A stretch of DNA of 64,000 nucleotides from Psococerastis gibbosa (Eukaryota; Arthropoda; Insecta; Psocodea; Psocidae): NCBI GenBank assembly GCA_963971405.1, contig OZ020488.1, positions 32,011,089-32,075,088 on the forward strand, read 5' to 3'. Both the position numbers and the translations under genes were made by a program. Within the stretch, counting starts at the first letter, position 1; every line of letters begins with the position of its first letter. Under the pieces are notes generated by a model. That model saw nothing but the letters and a program-made list of their open reading frames with translations. It ran no database searches and was not told the DNA's origin. Positions 34,518-46,241 of this stretch are shown here, in pieces.

Positions 34518-34953
34518 TGTGGTATAGTATGGGTGTGGCATGTAGTGTGTATGAACTCAAAGTAGGTTAGTGCTGAATGGATATAAGTTGGTACCCTGCG
34601 TGGTACGAGAGGAGAGTGTTGAGGAGAGTGTTGAGGACTGTTATGAGAGGAGTAGTGTGTGTATAATACATGGAGATGGAAACTCAATATCGAGTGCTTA
34701 ATTCGAAACACAAAATAAAAACTCGGAGTGTCCTGTCACGGTCGCCATGAAGTAAGGTTTGCGTAATTAAGCACTCGATATCAAGTTTCCATCTCCATGT
34801 ATTGTACACATACTCCTACTCCTCTCATAACAGTCCTCAACACTCTCCTCAACACTCTCCTCTCGTACCGCGCAGGGTACCAACTTATATCCATTCGGCA
34901 CTAACCTATTTTGAGTTCATACACACTACATGCCACACCCATACTATACCACA
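34518..34953. repeat. 436-bp fold-back: 186/189-bp inverted arms, 61-bp spacer
   Basis: The left arm from TGTGGTATAGTATGGGTGTG to the AGTGCTTAATT at 34703 is repeated inverted from 34765 to 34953 with roughly 90 percent or better identity by eye. Both arms carry the GAGGAGAGTGTT tandem pair and GGAGATGGAAACT. The RNA would be a long, nearly continuous duplex. It could be a fold-back MITE or an inverted duplication. It lies about 350 bp from the first Ig1 exon, within the DIP intron. Confidence 0.9.
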
Positions 34954-34967
34954 ATAAATTATAAATT

Positions 34968-35037
34968 AACTTTGCACTATTGCCACAAAATAAAATTATA
35001 ATTACAAAAATTATTTTGTGGATTTAGTGCAAAGTTT
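34968..35037. repeat. 70-bp hairpin next to the fold-back
   Basis: AACTTTGCACTATTGCCACA, then AAATAA, pairs with TTATTTTGTGGATTTAGTGC, AAAGTTT across a 17-base AT-rich loop, with about two mismatches per arm. A separate stem from the larger fold-back. Confidence 0.8.
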
Positions 35038-35298
35038 TTTTAATAATTTTATTCTATTTGTAATATTTATTATTAGTCGTAGATTAAGGGTAACTATGCT
35101 AATAGCACAAATTTGACAAAATTGGCAAGTATTCATACAAATATACCTCGCCCTTGGGCTCAAGACCCAGCAGCCAGCAGGCACTGCCAAGCCTCATAGC
35201 TATAAGATCAAACTTTGTGACCATTAAAATTCATTCGAGATCGAGGTCAACTAGTCTCGTTTCAGTCTCGTTCTCCTCGTATGATCACTAACGCCTAC

Positions 35299-35393
35299 CT
35301 TGTAATTTGCGAGATCCTCGACGAGGCAAGCCATGACACCCTCGCGGCCTACCGGGACAGTCACATTCGTGATTGGCTCCCCAAACTTGGGAT
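35299..35393 (-). CDS. DIP-like gene, exon 1 seen: N-terminal part of Ig1
   Basis: A 95-bp exon from acceptor GTTTCAG (AG at 35395-35394) to donor AAG|GTAGGC. It enters in phase 1 (G|AT gives Asp) and leaves in phase 0. It reads DPKFGEPITNVTVPVGREG, then VMACLVEDLANYK, which runs straight into VAWLR of the next exon. This is the classic N-terminus of DIP Ig1: a Pro-Lys-Phe start, N-V-T glycosylation site, V-P-V-G-R strand and the first Ig1 cysteine. It has no start codon; the signal-peptide exon must end with a G in phase 1. Confidence 0.94.
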
Positions 35394-37352
35394 CTGAAAC
35401 AATAGACGAAGCAGTGCAGAATTATCTCCGTTACACTCGGCAACCACATACACGCACTCAATTCAAACTATTGGAAACTCGACTCATATTTCCGCGATAG
35501 CAACTCTATCTCTGTGTGCATCCGACCGGTTACTAATAATTTCAGTGATTGTCTGTAAATAAGTTGAATTGCCATCGTCAATTCAAGTGAAGTTAACAAT
35601 TCCCAAATCTAATGAATTTAATGCTTTGATATTCTCCACAAGTTGCTTTTATTGCAGGTTTGTGAATTTCAAACCATAGCGAAATGTTAAGCTGTGATGA
35701 GCTCAACGAAAGGAATGGACGTTATTTGAAACATGCCAACATTTTCCCTCATATCACCTTAGGGAATTGAAGACAATGGTTGCGACTACACAATCATGTT
35801 CCACGCACGTCCAGTGCTTTTCGGAGCAAAAATATGATTTTGATATTTAAAATTTTCAGCAAAAAATAGAAATTGGTTTTATAATACTAAGAAAATTCTC
35901 ATAGTATGATATCCTACCATTTGCTACTAAATACAAGAGTTTCATGAGATATCAAGATATCAGAAGGTTCTTTAAGAAAAATAGGCTACTTAATGTTGAC
36001 AATTAAAAGGATATGAAATGTAGATTTTGGTCACCCATGAATTACACAAAAAATTTTTTTATTTAATTTACTACATAAGCTATTAGACCATCCAAGTTGT
36101 ACTACATACACAATATTACATGGTATTTTTGCTCTTTTTGGTGCTACTATTTCTCAATGAACTATACAATGCGTTATGTCCATTAAACAATTAATATACC
36201 AAAAATTAAAAATTGCCTTTGATATTGTATAGTCCTCTACAATTTCCTTATATCAAATATTTATAACTAAAGTAATAAATGAATTAAAAAATTTAAACCA
36301 ATCAGTACGTGAGTGACCACAGTCGGCATCCTCATAAATTAGTGTAAAAAATACTTTATGTTAATATAATGAAAATAATAAAAAATTTATGTTACGGTGA
36401 AACCTATGATTTAACAAATTATTGAAATAATCAATTGTATTTGCTATATTACTCGGATAACCCTAGCGCACCCTAGAATTTCTTAGCGCAAATTCCCAAC
36501 AGGGACCCGCGCTTAAACCAAAAACAAAACAAAAAAATTGCTTTATTGGCAGTTTATTTTGCTATATTTGTTATTCAACATCAACCTGCATTACTATTCC
36601 ACACGGTGCCTGCTAAGCGTTAATGATTATACCTCTCCAATAAGTCGTTTTCAATATGCTCTACATTTGTAAATAAATTTTAATTCCACCCCTACATATA
36701 AACAAACCTTTACCACGCAGCCAAAAGGGGAGTCACTTCCCTCCCCAAGAAAAATGAAAGAGACTATTCGTATAGGGGGAGTCAAATATGAATATTTTTC
36801 CAGGAGCGATAAAAAGACTAGAAGTGATTTATTTGAAATTAAATATAAAAAAATAAGAAAGCGCTGTGCTGTAGTATAATAGAGGAAGGGTATTGCTGTT
36901 GCTGAAAATGGAATGAGCAAACAAAAATGCGAGCTCGTAAATCATATAGCCTAGTTTGGTTGAGTATCGCATTCACGAAATCAAAATACATTTCATTTTG
37001 GTTGATATGAAGCAGAACCGCCCCAGGTAGGATGCTGTTATTTATAGTATACCGTAGCCTCAGCTGTTATTTGCTTTTTATGACACTCAATATAGCGTAC
37101 ATTATTGTAGACAAGCCGGAATCAGTATAACTAGAAGAAAGTAGTTTCGAACTGGTCGTGCTTTCATATTTTGGTCTGAAAATTAAAGTGACGGTCTACA
37201 TGCAAATAAGGATTATAATGCGTATAATGAACGTAGATTTATATACTGTAATTGAAAAGGTTCCCTGGTATACCCACCGTACAACGAGTAGTTATTAAAT
37301 GTCTAGGCCGATACTAGTCTTAAGAATCTTGATTATTGTAATACTAACCATT

Positions 37353-37438
37353 CCTTGCCTTACCTGGGTTAGCCCATAAAAGACTTTCTAGTCTTATGGT
37401 TCGCCCAGGTAAAAATAAAGTCGTTATTTATTTATTAG
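37353..37438 (+). mobile_element. Second SINE type with the shared 3' tail
   Basis: A strong hairpin CCTGGG-TTA-GCCCATA...AGACTttctAGTCT...TATGGTTCGCCCAGG is followed by TAAAAATAAAGTCGTTATTT, ATTTATT. The body differs from the main SINE but the tail (AAAGTCnTTATTTATTTATT) is the same, as expected for SINEs mobilised by one LINE. Confidence 0.5.
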
Positions 37439-37628
37439 ACATAACACACGAAGCCAGTATTGTGTTTTCATGTTTTGTTCGGAAAGGGTTTACAGAACGG
37501 CTGAGATAGCTGCCTTACTGTAATACTGAAGTAGTCCACAGCAAACAATACATAGGCCTATTTGCTGTACACAAAGAATCATCTGACCCTTATAATTGGC
37601 AGCCATACCAAGTTGAAACCAGCGGACC

Positions 37629-37779
37629 AGAGCAGGTTCAAAGCTGCAGATAACTTGGTCGTGTGCACAGTGCCGGTAGGGAAACATGGTAGGACTTATC
37701 CTGGTCACCTCCGAACTAATCGTGTGACTTCACTGGGTTTCCCAAGTGGTTCGCAATCCACTATAATCAGGAGGTCCAC
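37629..37779 (+). repeat. Dispersed repeat shared with 26425-26607
   Basis: Second copy, with the ordered blocks AGAGCAGGTTCAAAGCTGC, AACTTGGTCGTGTGCACAG, TAATCGTGTGACTTCA and AATCCACTATAATCAGGAGG. It is shorter than the first copy by about 30 bp in the middle. Confidence 0.65.
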
Positions 37780-38067
37780 TGTCCTATGGGCCCACACCGT
37801 GGCCTGGGACTGTGTCCAACCATACTACTACTATAATTGGTACCTGCCCACTATACACCGAATACTCAATGCCTATACAGGAACTTGCATACTACCGGAG
37901 CCGTCCAAACTCCGCGTCAGCGTAGTCGGACCAAGAAGGCAAAAGCAGTAGATTATTTCGCTTTAAAAAACCCTTAATTTTGACGCATTTGAGTTAATTT
38001 GTAATTATCTGTCTTTCCCTTCTTTCTTTCATAGTTTTCCAATGACGGGCGTACCACCGGTCCTAAT

Positions 38068-38205
38068 TAGAACTTGGATTGCCTTGCTGATGCTTTACCT
38101 CGCACGAGAACTTGAGTCCATTCTTCGATTGCGCGATTGTTGGCAGCAGCCTGCACGTCATCCTCCAATTCTCTCGGTCCTGTGCAGGTCTCTCTTCTTC
38201 TTCCG
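38068..38205 (-). pseudogene. RTE-type retrotransposon 3' end, fragment B
   Basis: The minus-strand frame RELEDDVQAAANNRAIEEW, then VRGKASARQSKF and stop, resembles the last ~45 codons of an RTE-like ORF (the segment around 'D(V)..A..R..W'). It abuts the (GAAGAAGAAG) tail of fragment A, so two element ends of different type are joined head to tail. Confidence 0.5.
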
Positions 38206-38208
38206 GCT

Positions 38209-38397
38209 CTACAGCCCTTGGTGGGCTTTGGCCTGCTCGACAACACTCCTCCATTCTTCTCGGTTTTGCACAACGCTCCACCATCTGGAGACTCCCAACT
38301 CGCGAAGGTCATTCTCTAACTCGTCCTTCTAGCGGTTTCTTGGCCGTCCTGGCAGTCGTCTTCCCGTCATGCTTGCTTTGTACAGGTCTCTCTAGTC
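38209..38397 (-). pseudogene. RTE-type retrotransposon 3' end, fragment A
   Basis: The minus-strand frame gives SMTGRRLPGRPRNR, an in-frame TAG where a Trp is expected, then KDELENDLRELGVSRWWSV and REEWRSVVEQAKAHQGL, stop. 'GRP..RW.D....DL..LGV......A.DR..WR..V' is the C-terminal signature of RTE/BovB-like elements. The stop is followed by a GAAGAAGAAGAG tail; short simple-repeat tails are typical for RTE elements. Confidence 0.7.
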
Positions 38398-39466
38398 TGT
38401 GCAATATATGGTTTTAGAGAGCCATTTATCGGCTAATAGCTGGGTTCAACGGTTTACGCATCAGTGGTCGTGTCAGCTGTCAGTAGGGGCCCACAAGGAA
38501 TACCGAGTAATGAAATAGGCCCCCGGGGAAGAGGCTTCGATCCATCTAGCCACCCCAACCCTCTTATGCCAACTAAATATCTACTGGATTTTGGAGCGTC
38601 TAAACACCCTATTCTCCTGTCAGTCAGTGTTAATACCGTCTGCCCACTTTTATCTGAATTACCACACCCGACGTATAGTACAGTATATCTCATGGGAGTT
38701 GGGGTTTACTTATAACGCATCTTAACAACAAAACGGACACCCCCACTACCCGTTTTTTGGTACAAAGTTGCATTTCTCATGAAAAATCGATCATAGGGCC
38801 ATAAATGTGTCATAAAGTATGGAAGAAATGTTCCTCAACCTTTTCAACACATTGACTTCGATGGCAAGGCGGTAGCGTGGTTGTGCTTGTCACGCCAAGC
38901 GATCGGTAACTCAACACAGGTACTAATCTAAAGAGGCGACTGATCAGGTCAATCAGATACCAATACATCATTAAATTGTTTGTAGGTGATTAACCTTAAA
39001 ATTAAATTATATATTGGTAGTAGGTATGTAGCCGGTACTAACACAGTTTTCGGGGGTGGGAGAAAATGCAAGGTTAGGTCCAAAAAAATTGTGGCCAAAT
39101 TGTGAAAGTGTATATATATATTAATATGTATAGAAAATTTAGAAGAATGTTTCTTCTACTTTATGGCTTAGGTTGGCACAGCTACACAACTATCTAACTG
39201 AATAATATTTTGTGCATTTAAAGCCTTTAAAGGCAATTCGGGTATAATGTCGTAAGAAGGTTGCCGGTTGCCTATTCAACCAAAACATGTCAATTTAGTG
39301 TTAAAATTGATAATTAAATATAGCTTTGCCTATAAGCAAAGAAGATAAGTTCGCAGAATTGTTCAGTAAGGTGTAGCTGTGCCAGTCCAATCCAGTACCA
39401 GTCAAACAATTTGAATTTTGTTGTTGAGCATCAAGTAGCTGTATCTGGTCTAAGCTGAGTGCGATG

Positions 39467-39537
39467 GTATCCGTAGTGTAGTGGTAAACGCTATTCTACG
39501 GTAAGGTATAGATCGTGGGTTCGAGTCCCCCCCCCCC
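39467..39537 (+). tRNA. tRNA-like pseudogene (Val-like 5' half) ending in poly(C)
   Basis: GTATCCGTAGTGTAGTGGTA closely resembles the 5' half of eukaryotic tRNA-Val, with A box and 4-bp D stem (GTGT/ACGC). The B box GGTTCGAGTC is intact. The anticodon stem does not pair, and the T stem runs into eleven Cs instead of the acceptor 3' strand. Probably a decayed tRNA gene or a SINE head with intact internal Pol III boxes. Confidence 0.5.
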
Positions 39538-41357
39538 GAGATTCGGTTGTTCCTTGATACCATATTTCAAATATAAATCGTATAGTAGATATCTACAAAA
39601 TTTTATTTACCGTAGTTCTCGTCAGCCCTTCCGTTAAGTTTATAGTTTTGAGGCTATCGTCCCTATGAACCATGTATTACGCAATTTCAGGAAGTACAAG
39701 AAAATCGTTTCTGGGTTAATGATAAGCCATATAGATTAATTTTGAAGGAAAAAGAAACGTTCAAGAACGATAAACAAATAGACCTAATAATAAAATATTA
39801 TTATAGTACGCTGAAGAGCATAGCAATTAATTCGGGATGATCACTCGACACACAAAGTAAAATATTTCAATCAAATATTACTAAATTATAATTCGCTAAG
39901 AAAAACATTCCGAAGTTTCTCCAGTGAATGTCATGTAAGAAGGGCATTCAAGATTAATCTCACCGTCTTCACTCATTGCCTCACATTACGGAAGAATCGT
40001 TTTTGTGCGGAGCGATGCAGCTAAGAACAACAGAGAAGTTGTAATGGTTTCAAAATTGAGTTAATTCCTTTTGTTTTTAGCTAAAAGGCAAGTACGTTAT
40101 CGAAGAAAGAAGAGCTCATTTTAACTGTACTTCAAACCTGTTATATTCGTGGCCGTAGCCAGAAATGTTTCTCGGGAGGGATCCACCTGACGTCACCGGA
40201 GGTGAGATAACCTCCATATATATAAAACTCCATTCTATATATCTATATAAATTGAATTGTTTATATGCAAATACTCCAATCAAATATGCGCCCATAACAC
40301 CATTCGCATACTGTAGGTGTTGGGGCAATTCAATCATGTACTATATGGATAGGTACAATACGAATACAAATAATGTGTGATTGATCGTGAATACCCCTAT
40401 TAAGTTAATAATTTAAAGCTATTCCATCATATAACATATTGCCATATTATACACATCGATCATGAAAAAATATAAATTTGAAAAGCTACGTATTTATCAT
40501 AAAAGTCATGTGAACGCGTCTTGGACCTGAACCAAAAATTTCCACATTGGGCTGGAATTGAAAAAAAACGAAACGCATGATGCAACAGCAACAGCAGGGT
40601 ACACGATTAAAAAACCATCAGAGAAACGGACAACACAGAGGGAGCGGAATTTAATGTTTTGACATTCGTCCTCTTCTAAAGGTGACCACCATATTTGTTT
40701 GAAAAGGTTATTATAGCTGTTTTTTATCAGCAGGACGGAATGTCATCAAGAGCTGTTGCCCTCAAACCAAAAGACGAATTGTCTTTGTAGATGGAAAGCT
40801 TTTCCAGCATGACCTTTAAATCTACGCAGCGGCCATCACTTTCCAAAAGCCATGGGGTTTTTATAATTATAATCAACTGTCAGCTATTTTTTCCTTGCTT
40901 TTCAAAAATTGAATTTCAGTTGTGAAATGAGATAGTCTGGATGCCTATAAAGTAGTCTAGATAGTTCATCATAGTTTATGAATGGGATATATTAATTATA
41001 TATAATTATAAAATATTAATAAAATATAATAATAAAAATATAATATAAATAATTATTAATATAATTATATATATCTTAATAATAATTCATATATTATGGA
41101 AATATGTAATGTAATTATACAGTAGTCCTTTTATTTTATTTTATTTTTTATTTTATTTTAACGCGGGTTCCTATTGGGAATTAGCGCTAGGAATTTGGGG
41201 ATTCGGGGGAATTTTATTTGTTTTCAATATTTTACCTATAAGTTTAGTGTACAATATACAATAAAGATGAAAGGACATTAGGTACCTATTGCTTTCCTAA
41301 TGAACTTTTATGTGTGATATATGAATATACATATATACAGTATATGTGTATATATAT

Positions 41358-41962
41358 TATGGTCGAAATTTCAATTTGAAGTCCCAAGTCCCCAAAAAAG
41401 TGTTTTTTTACGAAATGACAGTCAGTGGACAAACTCCTCCATTATATTTCTATGAAATTCGGCAAATAGGTTCACAACTCAGCTTGGAACTGTTTAATTA
41501 TTTTGAGCTCATCTATGTGGAATTCCTCCTTGATAGCAAAATAAAAAATGAAAATAAAAAGTACTAAAATATTATTTAAAAAATAATAATTGTGATGATA
41601 ATATTAAGTTAGTAGCACCTTCTGGTACGACTTAAATAGAGTGAGAAACACAACAGGTATCATTGTCAACTGGGTTTTGGTTCTTTGATATAAAATATTA
41701 TTATTTTTCAAATTATGAATTCCATGCGCCGCTGCCACCATTAGCTATGTATGGAGTATCATGTCAGTGCATTATACAATGCACACATCTGTCCCTTGTG
41801 AACAGTGACATTTTTCTAACAATGCTTTAGGACAGAGAAAATCGTTGCAGCCGTGAATAGGTACATTATTTACCATACATATTTGGAACCATACGTCTTA
41901 ACTTTCTATTATACTTATTAATAAATAGGAAAGCATGTTCAGACTCACTCGCACCGGTTTCG
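41358..41962 (+). repeat. 880-bp dispersed repeat, degraded copy
   Basis: The start ATGGTCGAAATTTCAATTTG, the CCCAAAAAAGTG block and GGCAAATAGGTTCACAA are recognisable at 41358-41487. The right end GGAAAGCATGTTCAGACTCA, then CTCGCACCGGTTTCG, lies at 41936-41962. The middle is largely replaced or diverged. Confidence 0.6.
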
Positions 41963-42832
41963 ATTGATTTAGAGATTCACCTAAGCCTAACTTTAAATCG
42001 GTAATGGTATCCCCAGATTTAAAAAGAAAGTTTGATAACTTAAAAAAGGAAATGGTCTTTATCAGGTATTGGTTCTAAAAACATAATAATTATCACGTCA
42101 ATTAATCATTACAGGATAATTCAAACCACCTTAGTCAATCACCACTAACATTATGAAGTATGTATGACAAACAACCTTTGTATAAGCTCTAAAAACCTCT
42201 TCTAATTAACATGAATTAAGAAGTTAAGAAGCGCGAGGGGGTGCAGAAATAATAAAAAATCTATAAATCATATAAAGGGTGTGTTGACCTTGTAAGGAGG
42301 CTTTTAATTAATTGAGGTTAGGGGGAAGCCAAGAAGAAGAAAGGCGGTGGAAGAGTGTGAAAGCAAATGAATTCGGCGGTAATGATGGACAAACATTGCT
42401 GAGTAAGATCGCTGACTCAGCGAAAAACGCTCCCTATAATACCAACACGACGGGGAAAAGTTTCCCTTTGGCTTTTTGAATTTCGGTCTGTTCAAATTAG
42501 CGTCACTTTATTCTAGGAAGCAATGTATGCAGTTGTGGATCTAGCGTTTTTAAGGAAAAGGCTATGCATGCCAAGCAATACCATAGACTTATAATTGTAT
42601 ATTATAGATTTGTAGATTACCGCACCAAAATTATATTGAGCTCACAACGGAGCATGAGAACACATCGCCATTTTTGTTGTTGTTGTTGCTAAGTCTGCGG
42701 TAATGCCTAGTCTTACAACTCGTTTTATTTCATTCAGTATCTTTCGTCTACATTTGACACTACAAGCTAACAGGAGTAAGCTTGACTTAAACAAGTGTGG
42801 GAACGAGTCCTAGTGACTGATTCAGGTTCTGA

Positions 42833-42898
42833 AACATATGGTGCAGTGGTCAAACCCCGGCTAGGTGGAGGCACGAGGTTCGAAATTCTGTTTTTTTC
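42833..42898 (+). other. tRNA-derived Pol III head with T-run
   Basis: TGGTGCAGTGGTCAAAC (A-box-like) and GAGGTTCGAAATTC (B box) are correctly spaced about 30 bp apart and followed by seven Ts, a Pol III terminator. Cloverleaf pairing is poor. Probably a SINE head or tRNA relic. Confidence 0.35.
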
Positions 42899-43360
42899 TT
42901 TATATCCATATCGTCCCTTCTCTTAAGTCTGCATTATAGCAGTGGCACTGTCGTATTTATTCATGTTTTCCGTGACACCGTCTATATAAGGCTAGCCTCA
43001 GATTTTATTCTCCAAGACGCATGACGGAATCCAAATTTAAACACGTTTAAATGCAAGTTACAGACGTAAAACTGAATTTTTTATGTTTTAGTCGTGAGCA
43101 TTGAATGTCTTCGTGGCGTGCAGATCATCGATGCTTGTCCACATGCAAGGCGTGCTGGTACGCTCACATCCCGACACCCTATTCCAATGTTTACCGTACC
43201 ACTAAACACTTTTATTTTATGAGTTTTTTTTTCTGGAAAATTCTATAAGACTGCATTTTGTAATTTATGAAATTGGCCTTCAATATTGGATAGGTAACTA
43301 TGCTAAGATTTTCATAAGTGCCAAAGACACGAGCTTTATTATAAATGACGTCATACGTGC

Positions 43361-43446
43361 ATAATTTCTTCAAAATGGCCGCCTTCCAGGATGGATGGAA
43401 GCTGGGCTCAGCATTGGGGCTGAGGCGGCCATTTTGAGGAAATAAT
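43361..43446. repeat. Short inverted repeat (86 bp)
   Basis: ATTTCTTCAAAATGGCCGCC and GGCGGCCATTTTGAGGAAAT form about 20-bp arms with one mismatch around a 40-bp loop. AAATGGCCGCC recalls the AAAATGGCGGC motif seen at ends of some MITEs, but no second copy is seen here. Confidence 0.7.
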
Positions 43447-43646
43447 ATCATCATCAGTAATGTGGCATGTTTTTGCCAGATCGAAAATTGGTGTCTTCTT
43501 AATTGTTCTGCAAATCTGTGAACATTAGTATAAATTTGAAAGTTTCCTTAATTTTCCTGTCGAATCGTTGAACCTTTAAGCCAATAAAACTGCAACACTT
43601 TTTCAAAAAAAATACAATTACAAAAGCTTTCACGGTCGGAGATAAA

Positions 43647-43770
43647 TTACGAAGCAGTAAAAACTGGGATGATAGGCCGTGGTCGTTCTGAAAGCGTACT
43701 TGCAAGCGTTTCGACATTTTCAGTGGAACTGCGTAGACTTCTAAGATTGTATTTTGGAGGCTCAGCAGCA
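43647..43770 (+). repeat. Dispersed repeat Q, copy 1
   Basis: Ordered blocks GAAGCAGTAAAAACTGGGAT, GATAGGCCGTGGTCGTTCTG, ATTTTCAGTGGAACTGCG and GGCTCAGCAGCAACTG match 56405-56545 and partly 59344-59412. This copy lacks the repeated ACATCTGCGGTCAACATC segment. Confidence 0.75.
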
Positions 43771-46241
43771 ACTGTTTGGGCAAGAGGATGTGCACTGATA
43801 TTTATACCAAGCTGTGGGGTGGAGGTGGAGTCTTCCTCGCACTTGATTGGCTCCCTGCTACCTCAACCGAATTTCCGGATGATGACGTCATTTTCTTCTT
43901 GACATCTCAATGGTTCTACGGTGGATACTTCATGAAAAATTTGATTTTACATCCGTAAAGTTTGTCCACTCCTGTTGACTCTTGAACAACGCTATAGCAG
44001 AGTTTTATTACCAGCAACTGCGGGATGTATGATATGAGTGCTAGATAATCCGTTAATGGGGGCAGGGGGTTAATTTAGACATGATTTGACCAATCAACCC
44101 ATGGTAGGAAGTGAACCGTGTGTCCTCTACAGCTAGGGTGTTCCGCGGATTTTTGTAAAATCATTTCTATTTTTTTTTTATGGCCAAGCCGTGAGTGGTA
44201 AACGAAAACGATAAACATTTTCCGCTTATACCAGACGTGGCAAAATTAGAAAGGCAGCTATAAAATTCAAGGTGGCGGATGACAACGTGAGAATTTGTTT
44301 TAAATATGGAAAAAAATTGTGGGGGCTTAGGCAGAAAAATATTTTTTAACGAGAGGGGGTTAAAACTGGCTGCCCCCCCCCCTCTGCTTATGGAATTGTG
44401 TGGGCCTACTGAATGGAGTAGACCTACAATAAAAAAACTCTCACAAAATGGAATGAAAAAAACGAAAATAAAAGTTAAACTAAGCTGGGATTATACATTA
44501 ATGAATTAAAAGCAGTTAACGAAATTCTGTAGTAGTAAGCAAAATGGGATCAAAAAAGTATATGGCCACTTTAGCAGAGCTGAAAGAGGTGAATTGAGTT
44601 ATAATGGGCTTATTTAATCATGTACTTGAGATTCGCTAATGAGGGTTAGGGGGCTTCCTGCAAGCTTCTTTCACTGCTGACCTGCACCTTTCTCTTACCT
44701 CTTTATTTTTTGCTGAAAAATCATTTTTATTGACATTTTTACCTCCCATAGCTTACCTAATACACCTTAAATCATCTCACTCTAATTGTTTCACAAAATC
44801 ATGTCATTTTAAGGTCACGGTAAATTACTGGCGATAATCAAGTCTTATTAAAAAAACAATTTGTACAGTAAACATGTGAGAACACATTTATAAACTTCTG
44901 ATATACGATGTACACGATATATTATGATGTACCATGGTACTTGAAAAAAAAAACGCCCCTAGGACGAAAAACCATTAAAGGCCTATAGGCTTGAGAACCG
45001 GAGAGAATCCCCTCTCTTGACCACTGCTTTATTAGGGTTGTTGCAATGGTGGACCCACGGGGGGGGGGGGTCATGACCCCCTGAATTTTCCGCTGGATCC
45101 GCTCTTTGGTTGTTATCTTCCGCAACGATCCCGGCAGCCGCGTCTTTCTCCTACCAATGAAGGTAAGGTGCCCATTAGTGTTGGGTAGACCCAGATCAGG
45201 CCAAAAAGAAATTCTGTTAATGGCACTTCGTGAACCTCAACCTTCTGTTTCAAAATCCAGTTTTCTATCCAGTTAACTGGAACTGCTCAGGACTCCGTCT
45301 AACTCCTCTAGCTTGGCTTAGTTGATAGAACAAAAGTTATTATTATATATTTATACTGTTGCCATATGTTTGTAATGGATGATACATAAACAGTACCAAA
45401 GAAATTAATAATATGGTTAAGTTTACCTAATTTCCGAGTTATGCAGAGTAGTTTGAAACTTTTATTTCAAAAAAAAAAAAAATTGTGAAATCTAGCTATT
45501 ACCAATGATTATAAAAAATTAGAAGAGACCAAGCATAAGTGTGGCTTATGTAGTAAAAATATGCATTGTAATTTAGGCTATGGCATTGCAATTTTCTCAA
45601 TTACGTTTTATATTATAATTATTTCCATTTTTTCTTCCTGCAATTTTGGCAAAAATGAACCCAAGTGTTCTAGACGGCGTTTGAAGAGAGTACAGTGTTA
45701 CACCAAAAAATGTTACCAATATTGTTACATAGAGTACACAGTGCTGACAATAATCTCTTTTAATAAAACGTGATGCACGGGATGATCCGGATATGGGGAG
45801 CCCTTGAATTATGAAAACCCTCATGTTTGCTGACAATGCTGACATGCTGCAGCTCTATGACTAATTTATGAACCACAACCTCAAACTCAAAATCAGCAGT
45901 TCAAATCAGGATCTGTGTGACATTTGAGTGAATCCCATGAGGCGTTGCGCTACAAGCATAAGATGACGGCGTATTAACATAGAGTATTTGTGATGGTTAA
46001 TTACCCATGTCTATGTTCACACAGTACGTACACATATAGTGTTAACCTGAAACGAACTTCAAACATTTTCTCCACATTTTAAGAACGACGACGATGATAC
46101 AATACAATCCTTATGTATTGTATATAGTAATAATGTACTGAAGGACTTTTAATTGGCCTCGGCCTACTTATATATCAATATAATATTGGCCCATTGACCC
46201 CTTGTCCAATGCCAACGAGTCCATGGATTTTTCGGACATTA

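Larger units (their letters stand above)
18870..35298 (-). other. Intron inside Ig1 (16.4 kb)
   Basis: Donor AAG|GTAGGC at 35298, acceptor at 18870, splitting Ig1 just before VAW. It holds a concentration of inverted-repeat elements: 19061, 20677, 21671, 21978, 24008, 27080, 29745, 30783, 32489 and 34518. There is also a SINE at 24945 and a shared repeat at 26425. Stretches 22400-23990, 25100-26400, 27800-29700 and 31100-32450 show no recognisable feature beyond AT-rich tracts and a poly(C) run near 32030. Confidence 0.9.
3093..35393 (-). other. DIP-type (lachesin-like) Ig-superfamily gene, partial locus
   Basis: Minus-strand gene with five recognised exons (35393-35299, 18869-18662, 6447-6289, 5067-4939, 3233-3093) joined by GT-AG introns. 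The joined frame is open for about 244 codons and reads through Ig1, Ig2 and half of Ig3. Dpr-interacting proteins are insect neuronal surface proteins with three Ig domains; their Ig1 binds Dpr partners and helps specify synaptic connections. Family members are usually about 350-550 residues, so roughly half is visible. Missing are the start codon and signal-peptide exon (expected right of 35393) and the end of Ig3 plus the GPI or membrane anchor (expected left of position 1). Hallmarks include WLRVDTQTILTI, GWYMCQINTD, MGAYLCIASNG and AYPKSINYWMK. The member (alpha to lambda) cannot be settled by eye. Confidence 0.93.

Noticed and set aside
34436-34711. 91-codon His/Ser-rich frame
   Set aside because: It is the translation of the fold-back arm; its tandem SPQHSP-like repeats come from the GAGGAGAGTGTT duplication.
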